A stretch of 64,000 bases of DNA from Urophycis tenuis (taxonomy: Eukaryota; Chordata; Actinopteri; Gadiformes; Phycidae), in NCBI GenBank assembly GCA_036785325.1, contig JAXIVH010000148.1, positions 45,001 to 109,000 on the forward strand. The letters run 5' to 3'. A program made the translations under genes and the position numbers. The notes beneath the pieces are model-generated. The model was not told the DNA's origin and made no database searches. It saw nothing but the letters and a program-made list of their open reading frames with translations. Positions 24,456 to 36,500 of the stretch are shown in pieces (the stretch's first letter is position 1; every line of letters starts with the position of its first letter).

Positions 24456-26390
24456 GACTGCCGGGTCTCACAGAAACGCTGGACCGCTGTGACAAAATAA
24501 GCCATGTTTACAGGAAGGAGACGAGCACGTCGGGTTCAAACAATGCAGCATGGCTTCTAAACGCCAGCACCACCCCCACCCCCAACACCACCACCACCAC
24601 CTTGGGGTCCACAGACCTTCCTTCATGTTCACAGATTATCAGTTAATCCAAAATGTGCCGCAGTGCGCGGAGAGTCCGAGCGAGGCGAGGGGACAGCCAG
24701 GGATGTGTGGCTTTATTTGTTTGTTGGCTTTCATATTAATCCCTTTTGGAACGCCGTATTTTTCAACTCTTTTTCTGGGCACGTGTAAATGTTTGAGAGC
24801 AGCTGAACGCGGGATGACATTTTCAATGGATAGCATGTAGAAGTATTAATTGTAAGGGCCATTATTTGGTGTCCATGAGGCTGAATCAGCTTAGCCACTC
24901 CATTCCGCCATTTGCATACAAAATGCTTTATTTTGGCAATCAATGAAAGTGCTCCACTGTATGTGTGGCTTATCACATGCTTGCAGGAAATGGATTCCTT
25001 CGCCATCTCGTTAAATTCTGTTGATGCAGAACAATTTGAAACATGGCACAGGCTGCAATGACATTTAAGGAGGCCTCGGCTTAATTATATTTTGCAAACA
25101 TTTGGGGCTGTTTGTCTTCAGGGATAAAGTGGCTCCACTATAAAGTTAACTTGTTAATAATTCAGAAAGCATGTCTTTTTGTTGAGCACCAATCATTATC
25201 TCCTATTAGTGTTGGTTAGGGGCATTAAAAGGTGGTTGACACACACAGGTGTGTGCGTGTGCGTGTGTGTGTGTGTGTGTGGTACAGCAGGGTTTGAGAA
25301 AGGTTTGCGCAGATGGACTACATTGACCTGTGCCGTGTATTTTCTAGAAGGACAACAGCGTCTGTTCAACAGAGTTGGTCCAACAGAGTCCTACAGTAAG
25401 TAGGCACCTCAGAGCATATAAACAATGTATATTATAACAAGCCCACAAAAACACAGTGGTTTTAAGGGCAGCCTCCGATGTGTGTGACTGTCGTGCTGCG
25501 TGACGTACGAACGGCAGCAGCAGATTCTGCGCTGTGAAGTGTTGACATCCATTGAGACAATTGTGTACTTTTAACACGCACCCCGTTTGAGTAGTATAAC
25601 TGAAGCAACCCTGTAACTGCAGACTGCAAAGTCCATGAAAGTGATTTCAGTTAAAAAGTAAAAACATGGAATGAATCTGAGCGCATGCTGGTTGAATTTT
25701 AACTCTTTTTTTTTTTGTAATTCCGTAAAGAAAATGTGTCATTCCATGAAACATTCTGTTCGTTTAATTATTGATTTCCATCGTGTTAACATTCGTCACT
25801 AAATATGTTGGACTCGCGTACAACAACAATCACCTCAAGAATTATTCATCTGCGTGTCTTTTGGTGGCGTGGCTCTAAAGATAGCAGGAAATTCAAATGT
25901 GATCCCGTGGTGATTTGTTAACAGTGTATTATTCAGAGCCGTGCGAGGACTGCTCCAGCCATGCTAATAAATAAATGTGTGGTCTGACAACCAGAGCAGT
26001 AAAAGACACTCAAGGTCTGGCCCATATTGTAAAGCATGCTTAGACTCCATTAATCCACCTCATTCACTTTTCACAACTGTCTTTGTTCTATGAATATAAA
26101 AATACAGGAATTTGTAACCGCGTGTGTCCTTCACGACACACATGCATCACCCATCAATATCAAATAAAATAAAAAATTTAACCATCTCAAAAATATATGA
26201 GTGCTTTGATTTAATATGCTGTCATCACAATAAGCCCTTAGCCTCACACTCGACATGCAATTTGGAAGTAAATTGAATGATTTAGACAGCGGCAGACAGA
26301 GGTGGTAGGGAACAGAACCCAGGTCTTATTGTGAAATGGGTTTGCTGCTGTTGTGTAAGGTGACATTCTGCAACAAATCACTTGCATGAA

Positions 26391-26421
<31 letters not shown>

Positions 26422-27980
26422 AGAGGGGAGAGAAAAAAAAACAATCTATTTTGCTAAAAAGTAATTTTCTTCAGAGAATGTGCGTAGATTTCCATGTGCA
26501 GTGTGTGAATCTATTTCTCAGTCAACAATGAAATGCATGAACATTTCAGCAAAGTAAATGTTTTATTTCTCTCTGGGTATAATAAGAAATGGTACATTTA
26601 TATTTATATTGCACCCCAAGAAAAACACATTCTGGCCATTACGAGCTGGCATGGCTGTCGGTATGGCAGACACAACTTCTGCAAGGGGCAGACTGTTGTG
26701 TTTTAATTGTGTCTAATGAAGAATAATTAACTCATTAAAGGCTTGATAAGCGAGCGGCACAGTAAACAAATAGAGGACAAGGGCGGCTAACAATTTGCCC
26801 GTCTGTACAAAGGCTCGGCCACGGCTCTCTCTCACAGCCCTGCAATAAAGCACAAGTATTACGAAGGCTCGGCCCAGAAGAACCGGGCCGACTGTTCTTT
26901 CTATTTTGTTCGTTTCAACGGCTTTCCCATATGCTTGTGAATATGCATGCGGTCAGATTCAAAATGAAATACTTCCCAGCTGGATTTGGGCGAAGAGAGT
27001 GCACTGTGATATTTTCACCACTGACATTAGCAGGTCCTATTTTTTGAGTAATTGCACAGCTTGAAATGTACTGAGGGGTTTTCATGAAAGCGATTAAAGT
27101 CTTATTTTAACAATGTTACAATTATGGGGGGAATATGGAAATACATTTGAGTCGGGTCACAGTCGAATTGACTGGAATAATGGAAAGTGTAGAGAACAGA
27201 GGGAGACCGAGAAGGGAGACATTGTTGGGTCTAAATGATTTCCCGAACAGCAATGTGTTTGGAGAAGGAATCTCTATCAATGAAATCTCCCACTCACAGT
27301 GTCTAATATTCTGCCGCGTGTCAAATGGCGTGTCACTTTGGAGTCGTGCATTGTGCCAACATTTCCCTAACAGCCAGTTGTTAGGGAGCAGCTATCAGCT
27401 TTTCACATACAGCCAGCATAATCTCTTCTGGCATCATATGCCGGTTGGCACTGATAATCTATAATCCATTCTTCCAGAGATGGTACACAAACACATATTT
27501 GTTTCCTAGGATTAAAAGCTTATGAAGGGTGTACGGCATTGGCAATAAGTTATCATTGTGCCAGCTATTACAAGCTACTGTGGATATAGAGATTTGTAGC
27601 GTCAAAACCAAAAAAGCAAACCACAGGTGTTTATAACATCACGGGCACCACGTTTGTAAGCGTGATCGCGGTTCAATATAACATCACATTTTAGATATTG
27701 TATTGTTATTTTATTCCTCTATATCTAAAATGTGATGGCTGTCCCATTTACAGCACATCAGTAATTGTACAACACCAACAGTAAGCACCAGCTATAAGAA
27801 CACAAGGAATACGACACATATTTGTTTAATTCAAAATGTTGGTTGATTCAACAGTAGATATCCAGGGAGCATCTCTCAGTTTAATATGGTATAGTTTTTG
27901 CTGCATGTGTTCAGGATACGTTTGTTTTGTTAATTCTTACACGTTCTTCTCTGCTTAAAACACAACTTGCCTCGTCCACC
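24456..27980. other. LMO1-RIC3 intergenic, candidate conserved non-coding blocks
   Basis: No gene is supported. Simple repeats are GT (25248-25281) and GA (26394-26416). A perfect 17-bp inverted repeat is at 27682-27737. Blocks 24640-25110 and about 26580-26960 are free of repeats and hold octamer-like ATTTGCAT and many TAATTA/ATTAA cores, as developmental enhancers often do. This is inference only. Confidence 0.6.
27682..27737. repeat. Perfect 17-bp inverted repeat
   Basis: CATCACATTTTAGATAT (27682-27698) and ATATCTAAAATGTGATG (27721-27737) are exact reverse complements across a 22-base AT-rich spacer. Confidence 0.92.
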
Positions 27981-27984
27981 TGGC

Positions 27985-28502
27985 ATCTATAGAGGAGTGT
28001 CTATAGAGGATCTATAGAGGAGTCTTTAACGGAGCATCTATAGAGGAGCGTCTATAGAGGTGCGTCTTTAGAGGAGCATCTATAGAGGAGCATCTATAGA
28101 GGAGCGTCGATAGAGGAGCGTCTATAGAGGAGTGTCTATAGAGCATCTATAGAGGAGCATCTATAGAGGAGCGTCTATAGAGGAGCATCTATAGAGGAGC
28201 ATCGATAGAGGAGCATCTATAGGAGCGTCTATAGAGGAGCATCTATAGGAGCGTCTATAGAGGAGTGTCTATAGAGGAGTGTCTGTAGAGGAGCCTCTAT
28301 AGGAGCGTCTATAGAGGAGCCTCTATAGGAGCGTCTATAGAGGAGCATCAATAGAGGAGCGTCTATAGAGGAGCCTATATAGGAGCGTCTATAAAGGAGC
28401 CTCTATAGGAGCGTCTATAGAGGAGCCTATATAGGAGCGTCTATAGAGGAGCATCTATAGGAGCGTCTATAGAGGAGTGTCTATAGAGGAGCGCCTATAG
28501 AC
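27985..28502. repeat. Minisatellite, 14-16-bp units (TCTATAGAGGAGC)
   Basis: More than thirty copies of TCTATAGAGGAGCG/CA alternate 14- and 16-bp periods, with shortened TCTATAGGAGCG units enriched toward the 3' half. The motif CTATAG is itself palindromic. A CTATAG appears in nearly every unit. Confidence 0.95.
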
Positions 28503-31000
28503 ACCACTGGAACACCTGAAGGGGGATGTTGGGACACACCAAGTCTGCAGAGAGCAGGGTAGTTTTAAAGCCCTCGTAGCTAGCTAAACTTTGATTTTAG
28601 TCAATTGCAGGCCTTCCCTTTATGTCTGTGTTGGTTCGGGTTCCTGGTATAAATACCCTGTTTCTAGGTTTCAGCCTGAACGCGTGTTTACAGTGAGGCC
28701 TATCTTTTCAAATGTAAGCTTGATGGGCCCAAGCATCGTGAGTTCCCATTGTGTAATGAAGACTGTACGTTTACCACCCGTTTTGGGGAGTAAATCCCTG
28801 TTTACCTGGGTCCCTGCACCTCCCCAGCCTGGGGACCATACCAATCTGCAAGCTCATGTTTTATTTGCTCTGGCATATGTGCCTGGCGCCCCTCCCGTAC
28901 AGACCAACTTCCAGCAGACCTGGCCCAGGCCGGGCCAATCACAACAGTTGATCAAATATGGGGCGGGTTTGACACAATGACTGTCCAGAGGAGCGGCCAA
29001 TGGGTGCGCTGTTGAGACTTTAAAAAAAACAACCAAGATGGCTGCCACTGATGTGTCACACATTTTGTTGCTTTGATTAGTCTATCCAAGTGTACCCAGG
29101 GGCATTTTGTCCTGTAACACCCGTTCAAAACCCTGCAAACCGAAAACAATCTGCAGTTCCAGACTTACATGCTTTGTGATTTGGTCTGGCAATGTCAGGC
29201 TTTGTTCTCTCACGGACATTAAGAAATCAAATCGAGGTCATCCAGTTCAAAAGGTTATCTACATGCTATTAAATAATGCATCATGGCAGTGCGATCTATG
29301 GCAGGGCCGAAAAACAACATGAATGTTTCTTAGCTAAATAGTTCACATCATCAAAAGGGAAATGTCACTTAAAATAGGGAGTTAAGGAATCGCAACGGAT
29401 CAATGTAACTGATCAATCTGTTTTCACGCCCGGCCAACTCCACCTTGCAAGTATCTTGCAAGAGCAAAACAAAAACAATGTATGGAAGTCATATTGAGGT
29501 GGAGCTAAACTGATTATGTATAAGATGTATGTATGTATGTATAAGATAAGCTATAAGACGATGAATGATCTGACGTGATGTGTGGGGCAGCCATGAGTCT
29601 GCACATTTCCATGTGTACATTTTATTGAAGACTTCATCTTTAATAATCACCTCATCCTGAATTAAAGGTCCACCTATACACACTTCCAAGGTTCACAAGG
29701 AAATAAAAAAAAGAAGCATTTTTCAGATGATGTAACAATATAAGCGACCATAGATTCTAGTCGGGATGCTAACATTTACATTCTCGATGGACCACACACG
29801 GTTGCAGTGCTATCAATTAAATCATCGCCATGTTCAAATGTCCATTTTGTTTAAGCGTGAAAAAGGACAATGTTGACAGTGGTGTCTGGATCGGTTTCAA
29901 AATGGTGATATGGTGAGCACAACTACGGTCATCAGGTTGGCTCCCCAATTCACCAGTGTTCTGGGAGTGGGCCAATCAGGAGGGGGCAGGAGCCCTCTTT
30001 AGGACTTGTTGTTGTGAGCGGTGATTTGTGCTTACAGATACTGAAATCCCACCCTCTCATCCGTCAACCCTCTGTCGAGAAATTAAAGGCTGCCATGCCA
30101 TTTCTCAACAGGAAAACAACTTCCTAAACGTGTTGGATAATTGACTATACAGATTGAAGTACAAAGACATTTGTCCCAGAACATGACTTTATTTTTTTAA
30201 TAATAGTAACACAGAAGAGGTGCAGTATTTCTTCATGAATATTTATGTGAACTGGTTTTGAAATATGAAACATTTTGGAATAGAATGGATAGTACAATGT
30301 CTTGTGTCCTACTTGATGGAGTTTTTATTAAAACTTGGAAAAATCTAAAGTCAATATATTGTTGCCTATTTAATGAAAATAAAAAAAAACTAGGACCTAC
30401 TACTACATTTCAGCCTACATAATTGCAACATTTCTTTCTAAATAGACTTAGTGGTTAGTGGGGTTTATACAATTTGATATGAATCAGTTAGTCGAGAACA
30501 AGATAAGCAATTAGTAATTTTACGACGATCTTGCCTCAGCCTGTTATATATCCCATAATACTCCTGCAGGCTGAGCATGCTGCTCATGACCATCACAAGG
30601 TGTCGTACCAACGCTAGGAGTCGATAGGAGGCGACACAACGCTCTCTATCGTGCTTCCGGAGTTTTTACATTTAGGCGAAATAGCAATATAGAAGGGTCT
30701 AAACATTGCGTTAAATGGATTTGGCTCTTAAACGATACAAAACAAATAACTATTAGTTTCCCTCCCATCCTTAGCTTCATCTCAGCTGACCTAACAGATA
30801 AACAGCGTATCTCCCGTGTGGGCTGTCGTCGGTGTCCGGTACTTCTCCTTTGTTCCATTCATTGTACCTTTGTTCCATTCATTGTACAAGTATAAATCTT
30901 TTCTGAAGATGTTCCACGCGTGTGGGGATGTCTTGTGTTTTCTCTCCAACAAACGGTGGAGCGGTGGCGGAAGCAGGTGTAGCGCGGTCCGTAGCTCAGG
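28503..31000. other. Intergenic, upstream of RIC3
   Basis: No gene is supported. The part 28600-29320 is unlike the surrounding AT-rich DNA and includes GGGCCAATCACAA and AACCAAGATGGCTGCC, which could come from an old repeat I cannot name. The part 29500-30600 is AT-rich with short TATG repeats (29520-29545). Confidence 0.6.
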
Positions 31001-31054
31001 TCTGCAGCGTCCTCTGCTGGCCTTCCACAGTACGCGCACCCAAGGGGGCACCGA

Positions 31055-31062
31055 TGACGTCA
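31055..31062 (+). promoter_or_regulatory. CRE palindrome (TGACGTCA) in the proximal RIC3 promoter
   Basis: A full consensus cAMP-response element TGACGTCA lies about 94 bases upstream of the RIC3 start codon in a CpG-richer stretch. CREB/ATF binding is plausible for a neuronal chaperone gene but is inferred from the motif alone. Confidence 0.45.
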
Positions 31063-31155
31063 CGTCGTCGAGCGGCTGCTAAGTTCACGCGTCCCTGGAT
31101 GCTTGTTTTATATTTCCTAAAAACAACAACAACTAAAGAACTACGATCAGAGAAA

Positions 31156-31276
31156 ATGTCGATCACAACTTGTCAGAAGGTGACGCTGATATCGTGCTCC
31201 GTGCTGTGCGTTTCTCTTTTCCTCCCGAAAATGTTTCTCTCCAGAGGGAGAAGTGAAGTAGGGCAGCAGCTCGAGG
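31156..31276 (+). CDS. ric3: RIC3 exon 1 (start codon, hydrophobic segment 1)
   Basis: ATG at 31156 is preceded by AGAAA (A at -3) and is the only start in frame with the hydrophobic segment. Donor GTAAGA begins at 31277. The exon ends one base into a valine codon. Confidence 0.93.
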
Positions 31277-32517
31277 GTAAGACGCGGCTTAACAGATCAT
31301 CTTCCATCCATCATCATTATAATGCGCCATCACTCATGCTCTGGCTGCTGCCGTTGTTGTTGTCGCCAGATGTTACATAGTAGCCTATGCCAGGCCAACA
31401 TTTTTCTGAAATGGAAAAACCGTTATTATTGAAATGTATTTGTCATTTTAAAATAAAAGACAAATATATTGAGAAAACCAGGTTACAACTTGTGTTATTC
31501 AGTGCTATTGTGTTATTCAGCTGCCTTTCTATTGACTGCAGACACACCATCGTTAATCACACCTTTTAAATAATTACAAATCAGATCTGAAAGTTAGGCA
31601 AACAGTATGTAACAATCAGTGTTTAAGTAAACAGGGTCTGTTTTAATTTTAGATACAGACATAAATAAATCCTGATACTACTAGTACTATGCCTTCTGAT
31701 GCTACGACTGGGCCTAGCTAATGGGCTACCAGAGATCTGAGTGCACTTGATATCTTAGCTTCTATTCTGTTATCTTTTCTGCATAAACTTCTGAACCGTC
31801 TATTGAACTGTGTTTAAAAGCTTTAATGAATGTCCAGTCATTCAAAGGGAGTGTAGGCTGCAGTTAATTTATTAATGTATTTTCCAGGAAAAAAAAAGCC
31901 AGTCCCAACGTATCTAATGGGGGGGGGGCTTTGATGTACCAATTATCGCCATTTTTCTTGCTCATACTGAATACAAAACACACAGATCCATAAATATCAT
32001 GCAATCCGCTGCGTGTGGAAAAGGGCACCTGTAGGCTGATACATCCCAGCTGAGTGTCCTGATGATGTCATGTCCTGTCTCCTAGTGGGGCCTGGGTTCT
32101 ACCCTCCCATGACCCACCACCTGTCAGCCCCAGAGGACCCTGAGCAGTGGGATCAGAGGCCTCCCTACACCAAGGTCCAGAGTGCTGAGGCGCTGGCTAA
32201 AGTGACAGGCAAGGGGAGGGCCAGGAAACACAACCTGATTGGTCAAGTCATCCCCATATATGGATTTGGAGTTCTGCTGTACATACTGTACATGATACAT
32301 AAGGTGAAATGGGTGGTATCTACTTTTATATCAAATGCAATAAAATAGATGTTTTCTTAATCGACATTTCACAATTATTTTGGGGTGTTTCTCTCTGTTT
32401 GCAGTTGACTTGCAGGCCCAAAGGGAAGCCTGGGAAATCTGAATACTATTATTCTAGAATGAAGCCTGGCAATATGGGGAGCAGGCAAGGTAAGTCCATC
32501 ATGTGATGAAGGTGTGG

Positions 32518-32559
<42 letters not shown>

Positions 32560-33516
32560 GACACACACACACCCTTATGTTTTACTGTGGACATAACTTT
32601 GATCTACTCCTTCAACCCATAACTATGTTTCATGCAATATGTAGAGAGGCAACTGTCTTCCTCTGATTTGCTCATTAATCAATCAATAACACACAGTCTG
32701 GGTATGACAGGGTTATTTTTACACCACAGTTGTACTTTCCTCATTATCAGCTTTTCTTAAATCGTGTTGACAATTTATTCCCACTTTTCGGTGCTGCAGG
32801 TAAGATTGTGTGTGTGTGTGTGTGTGTGTATGTGTGTGTGTGTGTGTGTATGTGAGAGGGCGGGTTGTTGTCAAGACAGAGAGCAGGAAAGAGCAGGAGA
32901 GATCAAGATTTAGGAACCAAACAACCAGATCCTCCATGGAGAAGCGCTGCGTTCCGTTCCCGTCAGCCCAGATATCCTCTCGGGGAGCTTCACTCGCTAA
33001 TTGCTGACGGGTGACTTTGCGCCATTTGTAACAAATCAGGCTCAAGTAATGGCTGTTAAATCTCACGGCGCCACAGTGCATCACTGTTATGATTCGCTCA
33101 TCTGTCACCGCAGCGTATAACGAGTGAAGCGCTAATTACAAAGATGAACATCTTGTCCACACACAAAGTGGCGCGTTTTGATTCCATCGCTGCGGTGCGG
33201 TGATGTCACATTCAACGACGATGTCGCTGAGGTCTGACCGAGCCTTCATTATAATGAGGCATCATTGTGTTCTTGAGAAATTATAATTTAAGTCAACCCC
33301 CCCCACCACCCTAATTTTAGATAACACTTGGTGTCTGTGGAATGTTCAATGAGACGTCTATCAGATGTGGAGGACTTTCGTAACACTTTCATAATAATTG
33401 GTTTGATGAGTAAAGCTCGCATATTAGGGTGTGTGATTATAGTCACTGGAGACTTGAAAGGGGGGAAAAAGGAATTTTTCATCCCTCCTCATATGCATAA
33501 GAGCCTGCGAGAGGGG

Positions 33517-33574
<58 letters not shown>

Positions 33575-36500
33575 TGTACTTGACTAACTGAGTAATATCA
33601 CTGTTATTGTCTCTGCATGTCTCTTAGTAAATGAATATGAGCTGATCAGGCTTCAGGAACAACTGCTGGAAACTGAGAGAATGATGGAGAAGATTGTCTC
33701 TGGGAAGACAGTTGCTTCTGGCAAGTGAGTCTGTTTCTATTTACGGTTTCAATCAACTGTTTATTTTAGGCATGTCTTAACAACACGGGCGTTCAGAAAG
33801 CAACGTGTCCGTCCTCATTAGGATTTGTCTTTGGTAAACAAATATACCCATTTTACTACACCGTTAAACACTCAATGTGACAATACTGAGCAGCTCCAGG
33901 AATAAGTAATTTTATTGTTGCTTGGTTTCAGCTGCTTTATTCAGTGCCTTTGGCTGGTTGACATCTCGTCAGCTCGGTTGTGCTGTATGTGATGAGGGAG
34001 TGATGATACGAAGTTCACGTCTGCCGCAGGCCTGCAGGGAGATGCCACTCTTTGGGTTCTCGTTCTCGTGTCTAAGACGTTGATTTGAGTTTAATGAGAA
34101 ATAACTTTGAGTGCGTTTCATGCGCTACACCTCTCTGACTTTACATGGAGGTTGGTTTTGTACTCACTGGGAGGAGTGACCCATGCAGACAAGGCGAGAG
34201 GCAAACCTCACATTAGTTTGTATTCTTGTTCTTGCATGTGGACATGGCTGTCTGCTGTTCAGGGGCAGGAGCTGGAGGAGGGCCAGTAAGAAGGCGGTGT
34301 GCAGGAAGGAGGAGCAGCTCCTGAAGCAGCTGAAGCAGATCACCCAGGTGATGCAGGAGGGCCGGCTGGAGGTGGGCTCCCCGGAGATGGAGGCGGAGGA
34401 GGTGCCCTACACGGCTGACTGGGAAGGTCAGCCCGCCGCCTCCCACACTCACTGCAGTCCCTGTTTCAACCGAAGGTCCTGAGCGGTCCGGGGCAGATAC
34501 AACCACCCCAGCAACAGATCACCCATCACCAGTCAGGGATGGGCGGTCTGCCGATTCATCTGTTAAATCACGCTTGTCAATGTCTGTCACGTGGCGTAGA
34601 TTAAATCAGCCCACAGACCTTTTCCAGTGGTGTCGTCGTAGAACGAACACAGATGTTCTTCACGCTATTTATGGGTCTGCTGCTTTTATGGACCAGGGCA
34701 CGAGTAGTAGACGTGTCTTCACTGGTTTTGTCTGGTAACCGCGCCCTGCGTCAACATCTCAGCCATGTTGGGGAGGTCACGACTGGCCTGTAAGCAAACA
34801 CAAGTGAACAGGGAGCTGTGGCTTTTCAGGATAAAAAGCCCAACAGTTTACATTTCTTGACATAAATGGTGTACTTCTTTGCTCCACGTAGCTCATTTGA
34901 GAAATGTAAACCTGATCCAGAAACACTGCAGCTCCACTGTCTACTTTGTTCTCAGTTGTTTTTAGTCTTTACCTCTCCATCATGGCGGTGATGTTGAAGT
35001 ACAATCAGAAGGCCAACGCAGCGTCCAGACATAGGCCCAATCTCAATTCTCTATTTTACCCCTTCCCCCTTCCCCTTAGTTTTGCGCGTGCGCGTTAGAT
35101 GAAGGGCTATCTCAATTCTCATTTCGATCGAGGGGTAGGGATAAGGGCAAGGGGTAGATACCCCTTAAAACCAAGTAAGATCGGGAGCTTACTTGAAACC
35201 AAGGGGTAAAGGCACTCTGTTTCAAGGGCCAAGACGTAGGGGAAGGGGAAGGGGCAAGGGGAAGGCGGAGGGGTAGAATAGAGAAATGAGATTGGGCCAT
35301 AGAGTGCGTGTCTTTGCATAAAAATAGCTGACCTATTATTACCTATGTATCGTGTTCAACTCGCGCAAGTCTAAAGCAGCATCAATATTAATCTGCATTG
35401 CCCGGTCATCCTCCATCCACATATCTATCTGGGGTTCACTGATTTCAGTGTTGTTTGGAGCCCTGCATGTGGCCCCGTGCACAGTGTGGACCATGTCTGA
35501 ACACACGTCACTACTGCACTTCTGGTGGTTCCAGAGTGTTAGCCCCCACAGCGACGTGTGCTTCATACATGCTCCACACGGCGCACAGGGATCCATACGG
35601 CACCAGGCAGCCCCGTGTCAGGCCGTCAACGTCTGGAGTCAAGCCCGACGGTGAGCTCCCGAGATCGGGCTGGCTTCGTGAGGCTGCCTGACTCCGAGAT
35701 CTCGGCCCGGGTTGGCCTGTTGCTAACGTGTGGCCGGTGGTGTGCCCCGCGCTAGGCTACGATGAGGAGACCTTCCCAGAATACCCCGAGGACGGCCAGC
35801 AGGACAGCGGCTGCACTACGCTAGTCCTGAAGGTGCCCGAGTCCTCCCTGCTGACCGCAGAGGCTCTGGCAGAGAGGATGGAGCAGGAGGAGGAAGTTGA
35901 GTTTTCGGACAGGAAGCTGCATGTCGTCCAGGAGGAGGAGGAAGAGGAGGAGGAGGAGAGAGAGGAGGAGGAAGATGAGGAGGAAGAAGAGGGGGAGGAG
36001 GAGGAAGAGGAGGAGGAGGACGTAGAAGAAGAAATAGAGGAGGAAGAGAACGACGAAGACCTGGAGGACGATGAGGTGGAGGTGGCGGAGAAAAGGCTCC
36101 TGCTCAGCTCTCCTCTCCGCCTGCGCTCCTCAGGGGGAGGCGAGGAAGAGCGGCTGGGCCTGGAAGTGAGCGAGGAGATGCGGCGACGTGAGCCCGGGCA
36201 AAAGCACATCAGCTTCAGTGACCACCAGGATGTCTTCCGCTACCCCAGAGAGGACAACGCCGGAAGGGGGAAGCAGGAGGACACCATGGCGGAGGAGGAG
36301 ATGGAGGAAGAGGAGTGGGAGGAAGAGGAGGAAGAGTTGGAAGGAGAGGAGGAAGAGGAGGGGGAGGAGGAGGAGGAGGAGGGGGAGGAGGAGGAGGGGG
36401 AGGAGGAAGAGGAGAGTGACGGTCCAGTCTGTGACGGTGCAGGAGAGGCGGAGACAGACGAGGAGGACCCGGTGATGGAGGCAGAGAGCCTGTCCTTCAG

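Noticed and set aside
24188..24646. 152-codon frame with repeated SEPGGG
   Set aside because: Product of the 18-bp minisatellite. No start context, splice pattern or family match.
27985..28502. Possible CRISPR-like direct-repeat array
   Set aside because: Units of 14-16 bp are tandem with no unique spacers, and the sequence is vertebrate. It is a minisatellite.
28600..29330. Possible short gene or known repeat upstream of RIC3
   Set aside because: The 129-codon frame has no recognisable domain, and I could not match the block to a repeat family with confidence.
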